From contig RCTD01000004.1 of the NCBI GenBank assembly GCA_014898415.1, forward strand, positions 2,231,001-2,295,000: a stretch of DNA of 64,000 bases, in the 5' to 3' direction. This stretch comes from Stromatinia cepivora. Lineage: Eukaryota; Ascomycota; Leotiomycetes; Helotiales; Sclerotiniaceae. Position 1 is the stretch's first letter. Every line of letters starts with the position of its first letter. A program made the position numbers and the translations under genes. Below are positions 47,819-59,756 of this stretch, piece by piece. The notes below the pieces were generated by a model, which worked only from the letters and a program-made list of their open reading frames with translations, ran no database searches and was not told the DNA's origin.

Positions 47819-49831
47819 ATGGACAATACTACACCCGGCTCTAATGCCAATTCCAATACCAATTCGTCACTCGCTATCCGGAGTAATCGAGGTTGTTGGA
47901 CTTGTAGAATTCGGAAAAAGAAATGTGATGAATTACAACCCGGTTGGTTCTTTGCATATAAAGTTCCCACTTGCCGAATAGAAACTAATAGACTTTCAAC
48001 TATCACAGGTTGCTCGAGATGTGCCGATGTTAATGTAGAATGTCGATATGGTCCAAAACCAAAATGGATTGATGATCCAAAATTTGGGAAAGAAGAGTTG
48101 GAGAGGATCAAGGCTATTGTTGCTGCATCCGCAAGTAAAAAGAGAGCTGCATTTCGTGCGAGCAAAATCTCAAATTCTATATCATCATTACTCAGATCAC
48201 CAAAATCACCTAGTACGACGAAAAGTCCTAAGAAAGATAGCAATCTTTCAAGTATTGATAATGTCGTCTCAATATCTACTAACATGGAAATGGTCCATGA
48301 TAAAACCATCGAACCTAAATCTCCATTATTTCCAAAATGGATCGAGGATCAAGAAGCAAGTTTAATGATGCATTACCTTGATCATGTTTTCTTTATACAA
48401 TTTCGTTTTCATACTCCATCATTATCATCTGGAAGAGGATGGCTTCTATCATTATTGACCAGAACGAAACCTCTCTATCATGCAGCTCTGAGTTTGAGTG
48501 CTTTTCATCGTCAATCACTTCTTTTGGAACAGGAAAGTGGTCAAGCTGAGATAGATTATCTTCATGAATTACGGCATCATCATGATTTGACTTTGAAAGA
48601 GTTGAGGAATTTTATTCAAACCAATAATAAGAATGCATCTGAGCAAGGTGCATTTGATGGGAATGTTCAAATTCTTGCTTGCATGATTCAATTAATTTCT
48701 TTTGAGGTGAGTATCCATATCATTAGTTATGTTATAGATACTGATAAATATCTTTAGCTCTTTCATGGAGGTGTTAGCAATTGGCAAGTTCACTTACGAG
48801 CCGCATCAGAACTCATATTGATTCTTCATGAAGTATCAAATGGTAGTATTCCAGGTCCGGAAACATTATTAACCTCTTCTCAATGCTTTAACTATCCTTA
48901 TGCACATTCTCCTGAATCTACTACGAGTGGAAGTACTGTTTCTCGTGATAGTGCAGCATTAGATTTCTTTACTGGTGCTATTATTTGGATGGATGCTTTG
49001 TAAGCACGCTTCCCCCTTTATTTCGCCCGAATTTTCGCTATTTACTATCTGACGTATTGATTACCATACGATTGCTAACCCTAAATTTATAGATCCTGTG
49101 TATCTACAGGATCTCATCCATGGCTTTCCGAATTCCACAATCGACTTCTATCAGCCAAAAAATCCGGTTCCTCAAAATCCGATCATAAAATTCAATTAAC
49201 CTCAATTATGGGATGTGAAAATTGGGTCATGATAATGATCAGCGAAATCGCATGGTTAGGAACATGGAGAAGAAAACATGAACAAGACCAAACCATGAAT
49301 TTTAGACAACAATTAATCATCACGGAACAAAATATTCGAAGTCGGCTCGAATCTAAAAATTCGGAAACCTTGAAAGAACTCACAGCTTTACGAGCAATTC
49401 ATCGTGGCACTCCTCCTTATTATCACACCGATCTTTATAATAAACATACTACTTATGTAGTCACACATATCTTCGCCTGCGCAGCACTCATCTATCTCCA
49501 AATGGTAGTAACCGATGACATCGTACCAGAAGACATCGATATACTTCTCCACAACACAATTAACGCCATGCGCATGATACCCAATCCTCAAATGTTTCGA
49601 GGATTAGTATGGCCATTATCGGTAGCGGGCTGTTTAGCAAGTTCAAAACAAGATCAGGAATTCTTTAGGGAAACGTCCAGAGGTGCAATGATGGACTCGA
49701 GATCGTTTGGTAATTTGGGGAGTGCGTTGGAGATTTTGGAGAGGTCGTGGGAGTTGCAGGGGAGAGGAGGGAGGTTGGTGGATTGTACGAGGACGATTGG
49801 GGAGTTGGGGTCTTGTGTACTTTTGGTTTGA
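47819..49831 (+). CDS. Zn2Cys6 fungal-type transcription factor
   Basis: Exons 47819-47942, 48009-48706, 48758-48999 and 49093-49831 give 600 residues. Once the 66-nt first intron is removed, the N-terminus reads [32 protein letters not shown] in effect: a C-x2-C-x6-C-x6-C-x2-C-x6-C binuclear cluster with the usual basic loop. The intron interrupts the cluster between the third and fourth Cys and has no in-frame stop, so unspliced RNA would encode a disrupted finger. The rest resembles the helical fungal-specific regulatory domain 2 (LMMHYLDHVFFIQF, YHAALSLSAFHRQSLLLEQ, HIFACAALIYLQMVV, LVWPLSVAGCLASS). ATG 47819 is preferred to 47753 because the extra residues are unlike the family. Target genes are unknown; the adjacent hydrolase and amidase are candidates. 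Confidence 0.85.
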
Positions 49832-50096
49832 ATTGGGGGAGTGTGTGAGGGTTAAAGCGGTTTATGAAATATATCGACGAGAGACATTTTTTCTTTGTCG
49901 GCGTTATTTGTGCTGCGATAAGCCGTTATGGATGGAGTCCAAAAATGATGAGTTGCTGCTAATTTTATTATTCATTATGCATCCCACGATCTCATATCGA
50001 ATTCCAGTTGTTTTGTGGGAACCCTCATTACATTACTTCACCCACCGCATACATTCTCTCCCCCTCATTCCTCCCACTCCTCCACACCCGCCTGCA

Positions 50097-50121
50097 CCCC
50101 CCCCCCCCCCCCCAAAAAAAA
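50097..50121. repeat. homopolymer junction C17-A8
   Basis: Read directly: 17 C followed by 8 A. Length is prone to sequencing error and slippage. Confidence 0.9.
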
Positions 50122-51237
50122 CCTACTCCCCACCAATTCCCCAACACCTCAAACAACGACATTGCACATTGCACCCGTCCAAACATCTTCTCGCTCCTCA
50201 AGTCCCCCCTCTCCAAACTCTCTACATTCCCCGTACGAATCTTGGCCCACGCACTCCGAATCACTACTTTAATCATCTGTACACTCTTCATCGCTGGATT
50301 CGTTATTGACCAGCGATGTATCATGTGGTTGGAGGAGGAGGGGGAGTTGACGGGTTCGGCGTCCCCGTGGATGATGCACGAGCGGTAAGGTTAGTTGAGG
50401 GAGTGTCCGTTGGGGGTGAAGTGGAGGATTATTCCATTGACTATTTTTCTATCATTAAAATTTCTTTCCATTCATATATTATCCCTTTTCCGAAATTCAC
50501 ACCGCTCTCATCATCCTCATCATCTTCCCCAACGTCATCGCCCCATTCCCATGTAAATATAAGATTGCATCGAAAGGTCCCTCTCCAAAACTTTCCTGTT
50601 CGCGAATATATTACGCTTCTTTATCATCATCTTCGGAAATCTGGGTGGAGGGATCATAGTGTTTGGATACAGCTGTTATGGGGAGGGAAAAGGTTGAGGG
50701 GAAATGGTGGGGGGAAAGGGTGGGAGGGATGGTGAGGGGTCCCATTTTCGTTGGGGATTATGAGGGGGATTGTGGAGAGGAATGTGTTGGTGAGGATGTG
50801 GTGGTGAGGCTGTGGTTGTGAGGATGTGTGGATGGTGGGATAGTCGTAGTGGATTTGTATTTGGGGGTGGAGGATGAGGATGAGGATGATGGAGGAATCT
50901 ACCGCGATATTTATACACTCTTACAGTATTTTCCTTTAACTTAGGGAATTCCCCCGTATCTGGTCTCTCCGAGGGGATTATAGAACCCATACTGATAGTT
51001 TTGTAAGATCTTACTCCTCAAATCGCGATGTAGAGGAGAGATCTCAGTACAGAAAGACTAATCAAATAGCTATTTTCAAATCTTATGTCTGTATCAATTA
51101 ACCAAATACGAGGTCTCTCGGAGATGGATATAATAGAAACAAAAACAGAATATAGAATACATATGATGGGATAATTAAATATATGAATACAATCACAAAC
51201 AAATAAGAAAAAAGTCACGCAAGATTTTTATTTTATG

Positions 51238-51333
51238 CATACATACATACATACATACATACATACATACATACATACATACATACATACATACATACAT
51301 ACATACATACATACATACATACATACATACCAT
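51238..51333. repeat. (CATA)n microsatellite, about 24 units
   Basis: Read directly as an uninterrupted tetranucleotide array. It creates an artefactual HTYI repeat frame that is not a gene. Confidence 0.95.
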
Positions 51334-52099
51334 CTACAAAATCCTCCAACTCCTCTCAAATCAACCAAAACTACCAAGGCTAATTCCAAACCCAGAAAAC
51401 AAATCAAACTAGCTTTACATCCCGTCTCGAAAGGCGTGAGTGACTAACCTTACTCCCCTACACATAAAACCAGTAAAAAAGTAAATAAGTAAGTGGACAC
51501 GAACTCCTCGTCAAGGAAAGTGGACGCGAATATCAAAATCCATGGATTCTGCGGGAGTGTAACATTTGGTTGGTTTAATATTGCTACTTGTGGGTTGTTT
51601 CGGATTGAGTGAAGTTGGAGTAGGTGGGTTCCTATGCATACATATGTGTGTGTGCATACATGGATAATCCCCACCAATCTCATCATGGTTTTCTTATCTG
51701 ATCTAGATGGATTTCTTACGAAAAAATTGGGGAGAATGACATACGTCCGGCTTCGGATGTCGGTGGGTATGGATGGTTAAATATAATAATATATCGGTGA
51801 TGGGTTCGTATCAATTAATTTACTTGATTAGTTGATTAGTCGATGTATATATATGGGGTGTAGAGAGAGGTCTGATGGTTTTCCTTCTTTATATTTTTTA
51901 CTTGTGATAACCTTACTTTTGTTTTGAGTTATAATTACACGTCGTGCTTGAAGTTGTTTATTTTCGAGTTTACGAGGGATTTGGGATTATTATACTATTT
52001 TGTATGATAGTGGAATATAGGTGGAGAGGAGAGGAAAAGGAGGAAGATCAGTGTCTTCATCTTCATCCACATCCACATCCATCTCAAATCAAAATCAAA

Positions 52100-54111
52100 A
52101 TGGCTCCCTACATCGCCGAGGAAGAGCTTCCTCAAACAATTCCAACGCCCACCTCGGGCTCTAAAAACTTCATCGATCGCGAAGAATCTCTACTCACCAA
52201 AGACCACCATACCACATTTCCCCCCTCATCCTCACCAACCCCAAAACCCACCTACCAATCCATCGCCCACCACCGCCAACAACAAATCAGCTCCTCCACC
52301 CCCCCAGAATGGCGTCTTCCACTCCACATCCTCCAATTAAACAGCAAACACCCCATCAATCTCGTAAAGACATGTGGTCTTCTAAATGAAAGAGAGATAG
52401 AGATTGTGTATAGTAATGCAGTTACACTTCTTGATAAGATGAGGAGGAGGGAGTATACAGCTGTGGAGGTTACGAGAGCGTTTTGTATGGCGAGTGCGGT
52501 TGCACATCAGGCCGTAGGTTTTATTTTCCTTCGTTTGTTTTGAGGCTTGGCGATTTTTGAGAGGGTGTAAAGAGATTTTGGAGGTTGAAGGAGTGTTGAA
52601 GAAAAGAGAAGAAAAGAACTAATGATAAATAGACAAACTGTCTAGCTTGGAGCATGTACGACTCAGCCCTTTCCCTCGCCGCCGAACTCGACGCCCACAT
52701 GGAGGCAACAGGAAAGCCTGTAGGCCCTCTCCACGGTCTCCCAATTTCAGTAAAAGAACATCTTTATCTCATCGACACACCATCAACCTCCGGATTCGTA
52801 GCATGGGCCAACAATTTCTGCACGAGTAAAGAGCAAGAAGGCGTCTGCATTAAAGTGCTCCGCTCATCCGGCGCAATCTTCCACGTCAAAACAACTAATC
52901 CCCAAGGTCTCATGGCTCTTGAAACTTCATCAAATCTTTACGGTACCACTACCAACCCTCTCAACACCACACTCTCACCAGGTGGCTCTTCAGGCGGTGA
53001 ATCAGCGTTGATAGCTATGCATGGGTCTATTTTGGGAATAGGGACAGATATTGGTGGGAGTATTAGAGTACCTGCAATAAGTTGTGGTCTTTACGCATTA
53101 AAACCTAGTGTAGCACGACTCCCGCACTCCGGGTTATCGGGGGCTCATGATGGGATGGAAAGTATAGTTGGTGTAGTGGGACCGATTGCTACTTGTATGG
53201 ATGATGTAGAGATTTTTTGCAAGACGTTGTTGGATGCTGAGCCTTGGAGACAAGAGGTAGGGTTGTTGCCTATTCCGTGGGGATGTCGAGATGGAAATAA
53301 GGAAAAGAAGGAGAAAGAGGAAATGAGAAAGTTGAGGATAGGTATTATATACACCGACGAAGTACACACACCTCACCCACCCATTACACGAGTCCTCCAC
53401 GCCACAGCCTCGCAATTAAAAGCCGCCGGGCACGAAATCCTCCCCTTCCCCACACATCTCCACCAGCCCATCACCCAGATAATCGACGCCCTCTACCTCC
53501 TCGACAACGGCGCCGAATACATCACTCACCTATCGCACACCTCTGAACCCGCTACCCCACTCTTGCAATGGCTCCTCTCAAAACCCACCACGAAATCTAG
53601 AAGCATCCCCGAACAGTGGGTTCTTCATCAACAGAGAAATCGTCTACAGAATGAATATGCAAAAATTATGGAAGAGATGAATGTAGATTGCATTATTGCG
53701 CCTGGAGGTGTAAGTGTGGCGAATGCGCATGAGGAGGCCAGGTATTGGGGATATACGTCTGTGTTTAATGGGTTGGATTTACCGGTTTTTTGTTTACCGG
53801 TGGGGGAGGTGCAGGAGGGGGATTGTTGGGAGGGGATTTCCTGGGGAGATGAGGAGAATGGAGCTAAAGAGATGGACGGAGCGGGCGGATTGAAGCTAGA
53901 TAGTAAGCTCGACGGGAATAAAGATCATAAAATCGAAGAAAGAGAAAAGGAAACAGAAAAATCGGAAATGGAAAAGCAATGGGGCGAAAAAGAACAAGGA
54001 GCTAAGAAATATGAGGGTGGAAGTGTAGGGATACAGATTATAGGGAGGAGATTGGAAGAAGAGAAATTATTGAGGATGGTGAGGATTATTGAGAGCGATT
54101 TGGGTTTGTGA
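52100..54111 (+). CDS. amidase-signature family amidase
   Basis: Start ATG 52100; exon 1 ends near 52517 and exon 2 is 52646-54111 (about 627 residues). Amidase-signature enzymes hydrolyse carboxamides with a Ser-cisSer-Lys triad: here Lys in HGLPISVKEH, cis-Ser in SPGGSSGGESALIAMHG and the nucleophile Ser in GIGTDIGGSIRVPA. All three are present. The donor of the intron is weak (GTTTTA) and the join lacks the usual N-C-L-T-E after A-H-Q, so the exon 1 boundary may be off or a small exon missed. Between the F-C-L-P-V-G and I-G-R-R-L-E-E-E-K blocks there is an unusual Glu/Lys-rich insertion of about 60 residues. The first 80 residues are polar and Pro-rich. No signal peptide, so probably cytosolic. 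Confidence 0.87.
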
Positions 54112-54667
54112 ATTTGTGATGTAGGTGGATGATTTATATTTATTTTTAAAAAATTGATTTTGAGAATAAGTCTTACAATGGTATTATATGTTTTATATAT
54201 TTATTGTGTTTTTGTTTACTTGTTTGATATATCATCTCTATTAATGTTCAACTATTAATCTGGTAAATAAATAATAATCTTATTTTCCGATTTAGAGATT
54301 CTCTTTATAAGTATATACTTATTATTCCTCTTAAACATCCATTACTATCAATCGTTTAATATTTCTTTCAGTATCTGAGAATGATCATACAAATTCCTCA
54401 AGTTCAAGTTTAAGTCCAAGTCTAACTTATAAGCTATTATGATAATCTATTCAAAATTATAAATCACAAATCATTAAATAAATCATCAATTATCAACTCC
54501 CACTCAGACATCTAATCACTTCATATTACTAAATCTATTGAATTATTCATCTTATTGTTCATTCCATTTCATTTCACTAGAGAAATTCGATACAATATTT
54601 TTCCATTCTTCCAATCCATACTTATTCGAGTACTAATTCTCAAACTCCTTCCTTACATTCGCTAATC
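54112..54667. other. AT-rich intergenic between convergent genes
   Basis: 556 bp of AT-rich 3' flank. No frame or repeat of note. Confidence 0.5.
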
Positions 54668-55648
54668 TTAAGCTTCATTATCGTCCTCGGGAGTTGGAGA
54701 TCTATTTTTGGCTTTTGTTTGCATCTTGAGCTTTGCAAGCATCTCCTCCTCCTCGAGCATCTCCCGCTTCTCTTTCTTTTTCTGTGCATGTCTTCGCTTT
54801 GACTCATTGTTCCGAAGCCTTTCTTGTTCCATTTTAGCCTCCAGACTCCTCTTTCTGGCCACGTCATCCCCAAATATGATTGCATTCCGGTGCTCTCTCG
54901 TTTTTTGTCTATATTTTCGGTTATTTTCGCTTCTCTGGAGCCTTTCTTGTTCTTCTTTAGCCTTGAAACTCATCTTCTTTGCCATGTCATCCCCGTTCAT
55001 AACATTTTCCCGCTCCCCCTTCTTTCGCTGGCTGTATCTTCGGTTCTTTACATTCTTCTGGAGCCTTAAGCGTTCAACTCTAGTCTCTGGACTCTCCACT
55101 GGATCCTCTTTCTCTCGTTGCCGGCGTCTGTATTGGCCCTCGCTTCTATTGCGCGAGATTTGTTCATCTATTGTCTCCAGGCTCCTTTCTCCAGATGGAG
55201 AACCACCATTGTGCATTTTTTCTTGTTCTTCTAGTTTTCGTTTTTGAGGCCTTCGTTGTTCCTCTCTAGTCTCGTGACCATCCTCTAACTCCTCTTCCTC
55301 CCCTCGTCTCCGTGTTTGTTGACTTATCTGGCGCAAAGTTCTTTCATCTGTAGTCTCCAGACCCTCCACTCCCGATGAGGAATCCGCCAATACTGTGCGG
55401 TATCTCGAATCGGAAGTCTCAGAAGTATGATTCAATCGAGTAGGAGCGACGTTCTGACTCCCATTACTTAATGAGGATTCCCCAGAAGTCGTAGGAAGGA
55501 TTAAGTCGGGGGTGAAAGATGTATGGCTAGAGGCAGACGGAGTCAAGTCCTGGCTAGGAGAGGTAAGATCCCTCATAGTATTTGGTGATGTACCTCGGAC
55601 ATATTCATCGGACCCATCCCCAGACGAATTCTGCTTGCCATTTTCCAT
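54668..55648 (-). CDS. unrecognised charged protein with three about 42-residue bZIP-like repeats
   Basis: A single 326-codon frame with start codon at 55648. Residues 1-95 are Ser/Thr-rich and probably disordered. Residues 192-315 hold three tandem units beginning at E192, E235 and E276 with the pattern E-R-L-x3-E-x-N-R-[RK]-Y-x-Q-[RK]-x2-E-x-R...G-D-D-x-A-x-K-x-S-x2-A-K-x-E-Q. A more diverged unit probably precedes them (126-190). Each unit includes a stretch such as KNRRYSQRKKGE or NNRKYRQKTREH, reminiscent of the basic region of bZIP factors, but no leucine zipper follows. The whole repeat region should be one long charged helix or coiled coil. Family unknown; nuclear location is plausible from the basic content. 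Confidence 0.6.
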   Translation of the reverse strand: MENGKQNSSGDGSDEYVRGTSPNTMRDLTSPSQDLTPSASSHTSFTPDLILPTTSGESSLSNGSQNVAPTRLNHTSETSDSRYRTVLADSSSGVEGLETTDERTLRQISQQTRRRGEEEELEDGHETREEQRRPQKRKLEEQEKMHNGGSPSGERSLETIDEQISRNRSEGQYRRRQREKEDPVESPETRVERLRLQKNVKNRRYSQRKKGERENVMNGDDMAKKMSFKAKEEQERLQRSENNRKYRQKTREHRNAIIFGDDVARKRSLEAKMEQERLRNNESKRRHAQKKKEKREMLEEEEMLAKLKMQTKAKNRSPTPEDDNEA

Positions 55649-56193
55649 AATTTATTGACAGATTCAAATCTTGGACGAATGGCTAAGTTAAGGACAAATA
55701 ATTTCGGATAAAGGATGGAAAAATATGTATGTAGTGATCAATGTAGTGATTGTAACTATTCTAGGTTGTAGGAGATAATATAAGGTTGTAATTGAATCTT
55801 AGGATAAGGAAGGAACGAAAAAGTAAAATTAGGATAAGAAAAAAGGAGGGTTGGTGTCTGGAGTAGGAAAGAGCAATGACATCAAAATTTCCATTTCCGA
55901 TAACGTCAACTACTATTCGTGATATGACGAACAAGTAAAAGCATGTAATATGCTAAACTCAAAATGCACTGATTGATGAAAATGCGGCCTTCAACGACAT
56001 TACTAGAGAAGAGAAAGAAGAAGCAGGTTTACAGAAACACTCGTTTTGGGTATTATACAATTCTTCATGACAGCATTAAGATACTAAAACCATAGCAAGC
56101 AAATACAAATACAACCCGCAAGTGATGATCCACCTATGATACTCTGGGAGGGCTCTCTTCAAATTACACATTACCTTCCTCACAGGAAAGAGA
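55649..56193. other. intergenic, nothing recognised
   Basis: 545 bp covering the upstream region of the repeat protein gene and the 3' flank of isc1. No supported feature. Confidence 0.5.
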
Positions 56194-57736
56194 CTACCAA
56201 TCCTGAATGCCCTCCTCTTCTAAAACATGCGGTTCTTCGTTAGCCACCGCCCTTGCATTACTAATCTCCCATTCAAACTCCTTCAGTGCTCTAATCTCAC
56301 TTCCCACAAACAAACCTCCAATCAATCCATCAATAATACCAGCGCCTAAACCTAAAGTTGATAATAACATGAGTAAAAATGCAACGAAATTGCGTGGACT
56401 CCACCATACGGCTATAAAACAACCGATGCTTATGAAAACAGAAGCGACGAAATGACCTAGACGGAGACGTCGTTGGCGACGCTCTCGAAGACGGTATTTA
56501 TGGATCATGGCGATAATTTCATCGTACGTTGAGACTGGTAAGTGAAGCGGGGAAGATGATGGTTTTAGCTGATTGTGTGCACTAATGAGCCGAGATTCTG
56601 AGGAGGCAGTTTGCAGGTAAACTCCGTTAGATACATCTGATTTATTTTTCATGATTTGCTCGGCAGGTGAAGCATATTTTGTGTGTACCAATGTTGCTTC
56701 GACGGAGAAGTGATCGCTCAATGAGCATTGATACTTGGAATGTCGTTGAAGCATACCAACACGTGCATTTTTAACAATCCATCCTCCTGCTGATGGATTA
56801 CTTTCATCGAAGCATGTATTGGCGAAAATATAGTCTAGTCGTTTGGCTCGAGGATCAGGTGTATCGCCAGCAATCTTGATCTCTGGTCGATTTGGCCCGA
56901 GACGTTTTTGTTGCCCTTTGTTCCATCGCCACGTATTCAACACACTATCGCAAGTAGCACCATTTTCAAGTAAGTTGAACTCTGCAGTTGGTATTGGACG
57001 GTGTCGAGCTTTTTCGACTTCATCAATCGCTGCACCGATGGAGCAATCAGGATGCAGAACCATCCAAACATCACGAGCAGGCGAGTGTGTACTGAGCAGT
57101 CGATGAGCGAGGGATAATGGTATCATATTGAAATCACCGAGACCTAGAACTAGATGTCCGCGCTCTGCGGCACCTCTCATGAGTTTTGCTATTTCCCATG
57201 CTTGTGCTGTCCTATGGCAGATATAAGAATCGTGTGGTTCTGTTTCGTAGGGTGCGTGGAGCTACGTATGTCAGTTTTGGCAATTAAAAAAGCTTCAAAG
57301 TACTGACATGTGTTGTAAAGACCTCTACAATATCTTTTGAACCTTGTCCGTATCGTATCCTCGCACCGGCAACACCCTTTCCAACGAACCAGTCGCCTCT
57401 AAAGAACGCCGTAGGTCTTCCATTTAGAGGATATCTGAACATCGAGCTTTCCTCTATTGGCCACTTGGACAGTATTGCCAATCCTCCTCCAAATATTCCA
57501 CTGTGATAAAACTTCCCATAAGGCAGAATATGCTTCGTTTCCTTTCGTATACTCTTGTAGTCTTGCTGTGTCCAGCACTCCTGTAGACCAACTATGTGAG
57601 GTGTAGGACTCGCAGACCCAATGGCCTTTCCAATCTCCGTCAGACGCTCATTCCGCAAGTCAGAAAGAAACTTGAGACCCCAACAATTGAGGGTGATCAC
57701 ATTGATCTCATTAACTTCTGGTGATAACGAGTCCAT
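56194..57736 (-). CDS. isc1: Isc1-type inositol phosphosphingolipid phospholipase C (neutral sphingomyelinase family)
   Basis: Exons 57736-57308 and 57261-56194 give 498 residues, near the usual length. The enzyme hydrolyses inositol phosphosphingolipids to ceramides at internal membranes. The endonuclease/exonuclease/phosphatase fold shows all catalytic blocks: INVITLNCWGL (Asn17), IVGLQECW (Glu53), FTTHLHAPYE across the splice junction, LGLGDFNMIPLS (Asp/Asn pair), AKRLDYIFAN, and SLSDHFSVEATL (Asp-His). Near the C-terminus two hydrophobic helices (VASVFISIGCFIAVWW and FVAFLLMLLSTLGLGAGIID) anchor it in the membrane, as in yeast Isc1 and mammalian nSMase1. The short cytosolic tail is acidic. 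It is divergent from swd3, with start codons 448 bp apart. Confidence 0.92.
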
Positions 57737-58184
57737 TATTGACGCGGAGCTTGGAGCAAGAGAAGCTGTGGGAAAGGTGTCTTATATCGTGGAGATTTGC
57801 TGAGGCGGGAGCGCGTTAAGTATTGAAGAATAAAATTGAAAGATTTGGATCCTGTATTTATATCTTCATCTTATTCGATTTAGACCGAAATATCCAGAGA
57901 AAAATTCGAGGACTGAGTTCAAATTTTGAATTGAGTGGCTGCTGTGATGTTTGAACTATCTATATTTTGCTGTCTGGTCCCTTCTCTCAAATTAAGCTTC
58001 ATGACGTTCTTAGATTCAGCATCAAGAAAACAAAAAGCAGGGGTTTACGGATCCATCCGGTGAACAGCCGAGGTGATGCTGGGATTTAGATAAAATAGCC
58101 GCATCGCGCTTAAGTTCTCCAGATCTTAGGCGGTTAATTATTATCAACCGCCATCAATGCAACAGGAGCAGGAGTTGTGAAATA
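57737..58184. promoter_or_regulatory. shared upstream region of isc1 and swd3
   Basis: 448 bp between divergent start codons. It must contain promoter sequence of both genes. No specific element identified. Confidence 0.45.
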
Positions 58185-59756
58185 ATGTCCGACTTTGATT
58201 CAGCAGCTACAACTCCTTTCGATATGGCAGGAAGACGCCAACCAAAACGCCGCCGATACGATAGCGAGGTTTCTACACCAGGTTATAGTTCACCAGATGA
58301 ACTGGCAAACGATAAACCAATTCGACCTTCTACTACGCGTCGTGATTCAACACGCCGACAATCAAGAACATATTCTAGTGATGGTAGCGCTGATGAACTT
58401 GACCATACACATCATCGTCATCGAAGTCCGCGAAGTCCTCGAAGTCGTCGAAATTCCCATCATTCAAGAAGTAGATCAACCTCTGAAGACTCACCTCGTT
58501 CGGCGCATTCCTCACCCTCACCCCCAGCTCATAAACCTCTAAAGCTCAACTACAAATGCAAGTTTATATTGAGAGGCCATCGCAAAGGAGTTGCGCAGGT
58601 AAGATATTCGCCCAACGGACGATGGATTGCTAGCTGTTCTGCAGATGGCACAATTAAAATATGGGATGCGCAAACTGGAAAGCATTTGCGAACTATGGAA
58701 GGACATCTTGCAGGTGTATCGACGATAGCTTGGAGTCCAGATTCAAATACTATAGCTTCTGGTTCGGATGATAAAGTTATAAGGCTCTGGGATCGGGCGA
58801 CTGGTAAACCATATCCTACACCATTACTCGGTCACCATAATTACGTCTATTCGGTGGCTTTCTCTCCAAAAGGCAATGTGATAGCCAGTGGAAGCTATGA
58901 TGAAGCTGTTTTCCTGTGGGATTTACGTGCAAGAATGCAGATGAGAAGTTTACCGGCGCATTCGGATCCTGTAGGTGCGGTGGATTTTATACGAGATGGG
59001 ACTCTAGTATGCAGCTGCTCTACTGATGGACTCATGTAAGTTTATATGCTTTGTCATTGACCGCTACATATTGGAAATACTTATTCTTTTATTAGTCGTG
59101 TATGGGATACTGCGACCGGCCAGTGTCTTCGAACTCTCGTGCATGAAGATAATGCACCTGTAACGACAGTTCGATTCTCTCCCAACGGCCGATTTATTCT
59201 CGCGCATACACTCGATTCATGCATACGGCTGTGGGATTATGTTGCGGGAACTTGCAAGAAGACATACCAGGGGCATGTGAATAACAAATACTCATTGGGT
59301 GGCAGTTTTGGTTTTAGTGGCAATCAGGGATTTATTAATTCTGGTAGTGAAGATGGCGACATTTTATTTTGGGACGTGAGTACGAAGGAATTAATACAGA
59401 AGGTTCACGGGCATGAGGGTGTAGTTTGTTGGGTTGATACTGCTCCTGGGCCAAATGGAGCAGTGGTTAGTGGAGGTCTGGATGGTACGGTCCGAATATG
59501 GGTTGATGTAGGGGATGAAGGTGGATCTGCAAGACTCAATGACTTAAATCTTGAATCGGAAGGCAGGCATGATGTGAAGCATGAACATCGAGGAGACGAA
59601 GATATGGATGGTTATAGAGATGAAGATCGAGATGAGGAGAGAAGACGAAGGAGATATAGTAATGATACCCCAAGAGATATGAGTATTGATAGGGAGCGAT
59701 CTCGCGATAGGGATAGGAGCGAGTTACGCAGCCCTGAGAAAATGGAGGAAGATTAA
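58185..59756 (+). CDS. swd3: WD40 protein, Swd3/WDR5-like subunit of COMPASS
   Basis: Exons 58185-59035 and 59096-59756 give 503 residues. A disordered N-terminus of about 120 residues, rich in Ser/Arg/His (HRHRSPRSPRSRRNSHHSRS), is followed by seven WD repeats beginning at FILRGHRKGVAQVRYSPNG, with clear units such as ASCSADGTIKIWD, ASGSDDKVIRLWD, ASGSYDEAVFLWD and HTLDSCIRLWD, and GHVNNKYSLGGSF, characteristic of the WDR5 branch. WDR5/Swd3 supports histone H3 Lys4 methylation by the Set1 complex. A charged tail of about 75 residues (DRERSRDRDRSELRS, KMEED) is longer than in yeast and animals. Another WDR5-like WD40 protein is possible, but the repeat sequences make Swd3 the best fit. Confidence 0.88.

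Larger units (their letters stand above)
49832..52099. other. long gene-poor stretch with simple repeats
   Basis: 2.27 kb. It holds a C17-A8 homopolymer junction at 50097-50121, a purine/pyrimidine-skewed region to 50950 and a (CATA)n array at 51238-51333. An open frame across 50008-50388 has one membrane-like helix (ALRITTLIICTLFIAGFVI) but begins at TTG and runs through the C tract, so I do not call it. No other gene supported. Confidence 0.45.

Noticed and set aside
50008..50388. 126-codon forward frame with one membrane-like helix
   Set aside because: Starts at TTG and runs through a C17-A8 tract, so the frame is unreliable.
51235..51447. Forward frame with HTYI repeats
   Set aside because: Direct translation of the CATA microsatellite.
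54708..55247. 179-codon forward frame opposite the charged repeat protein
   Set aside because: Phe/Ser/Cys-rich antisense shadow of Lys/Arg/Glu repeats.
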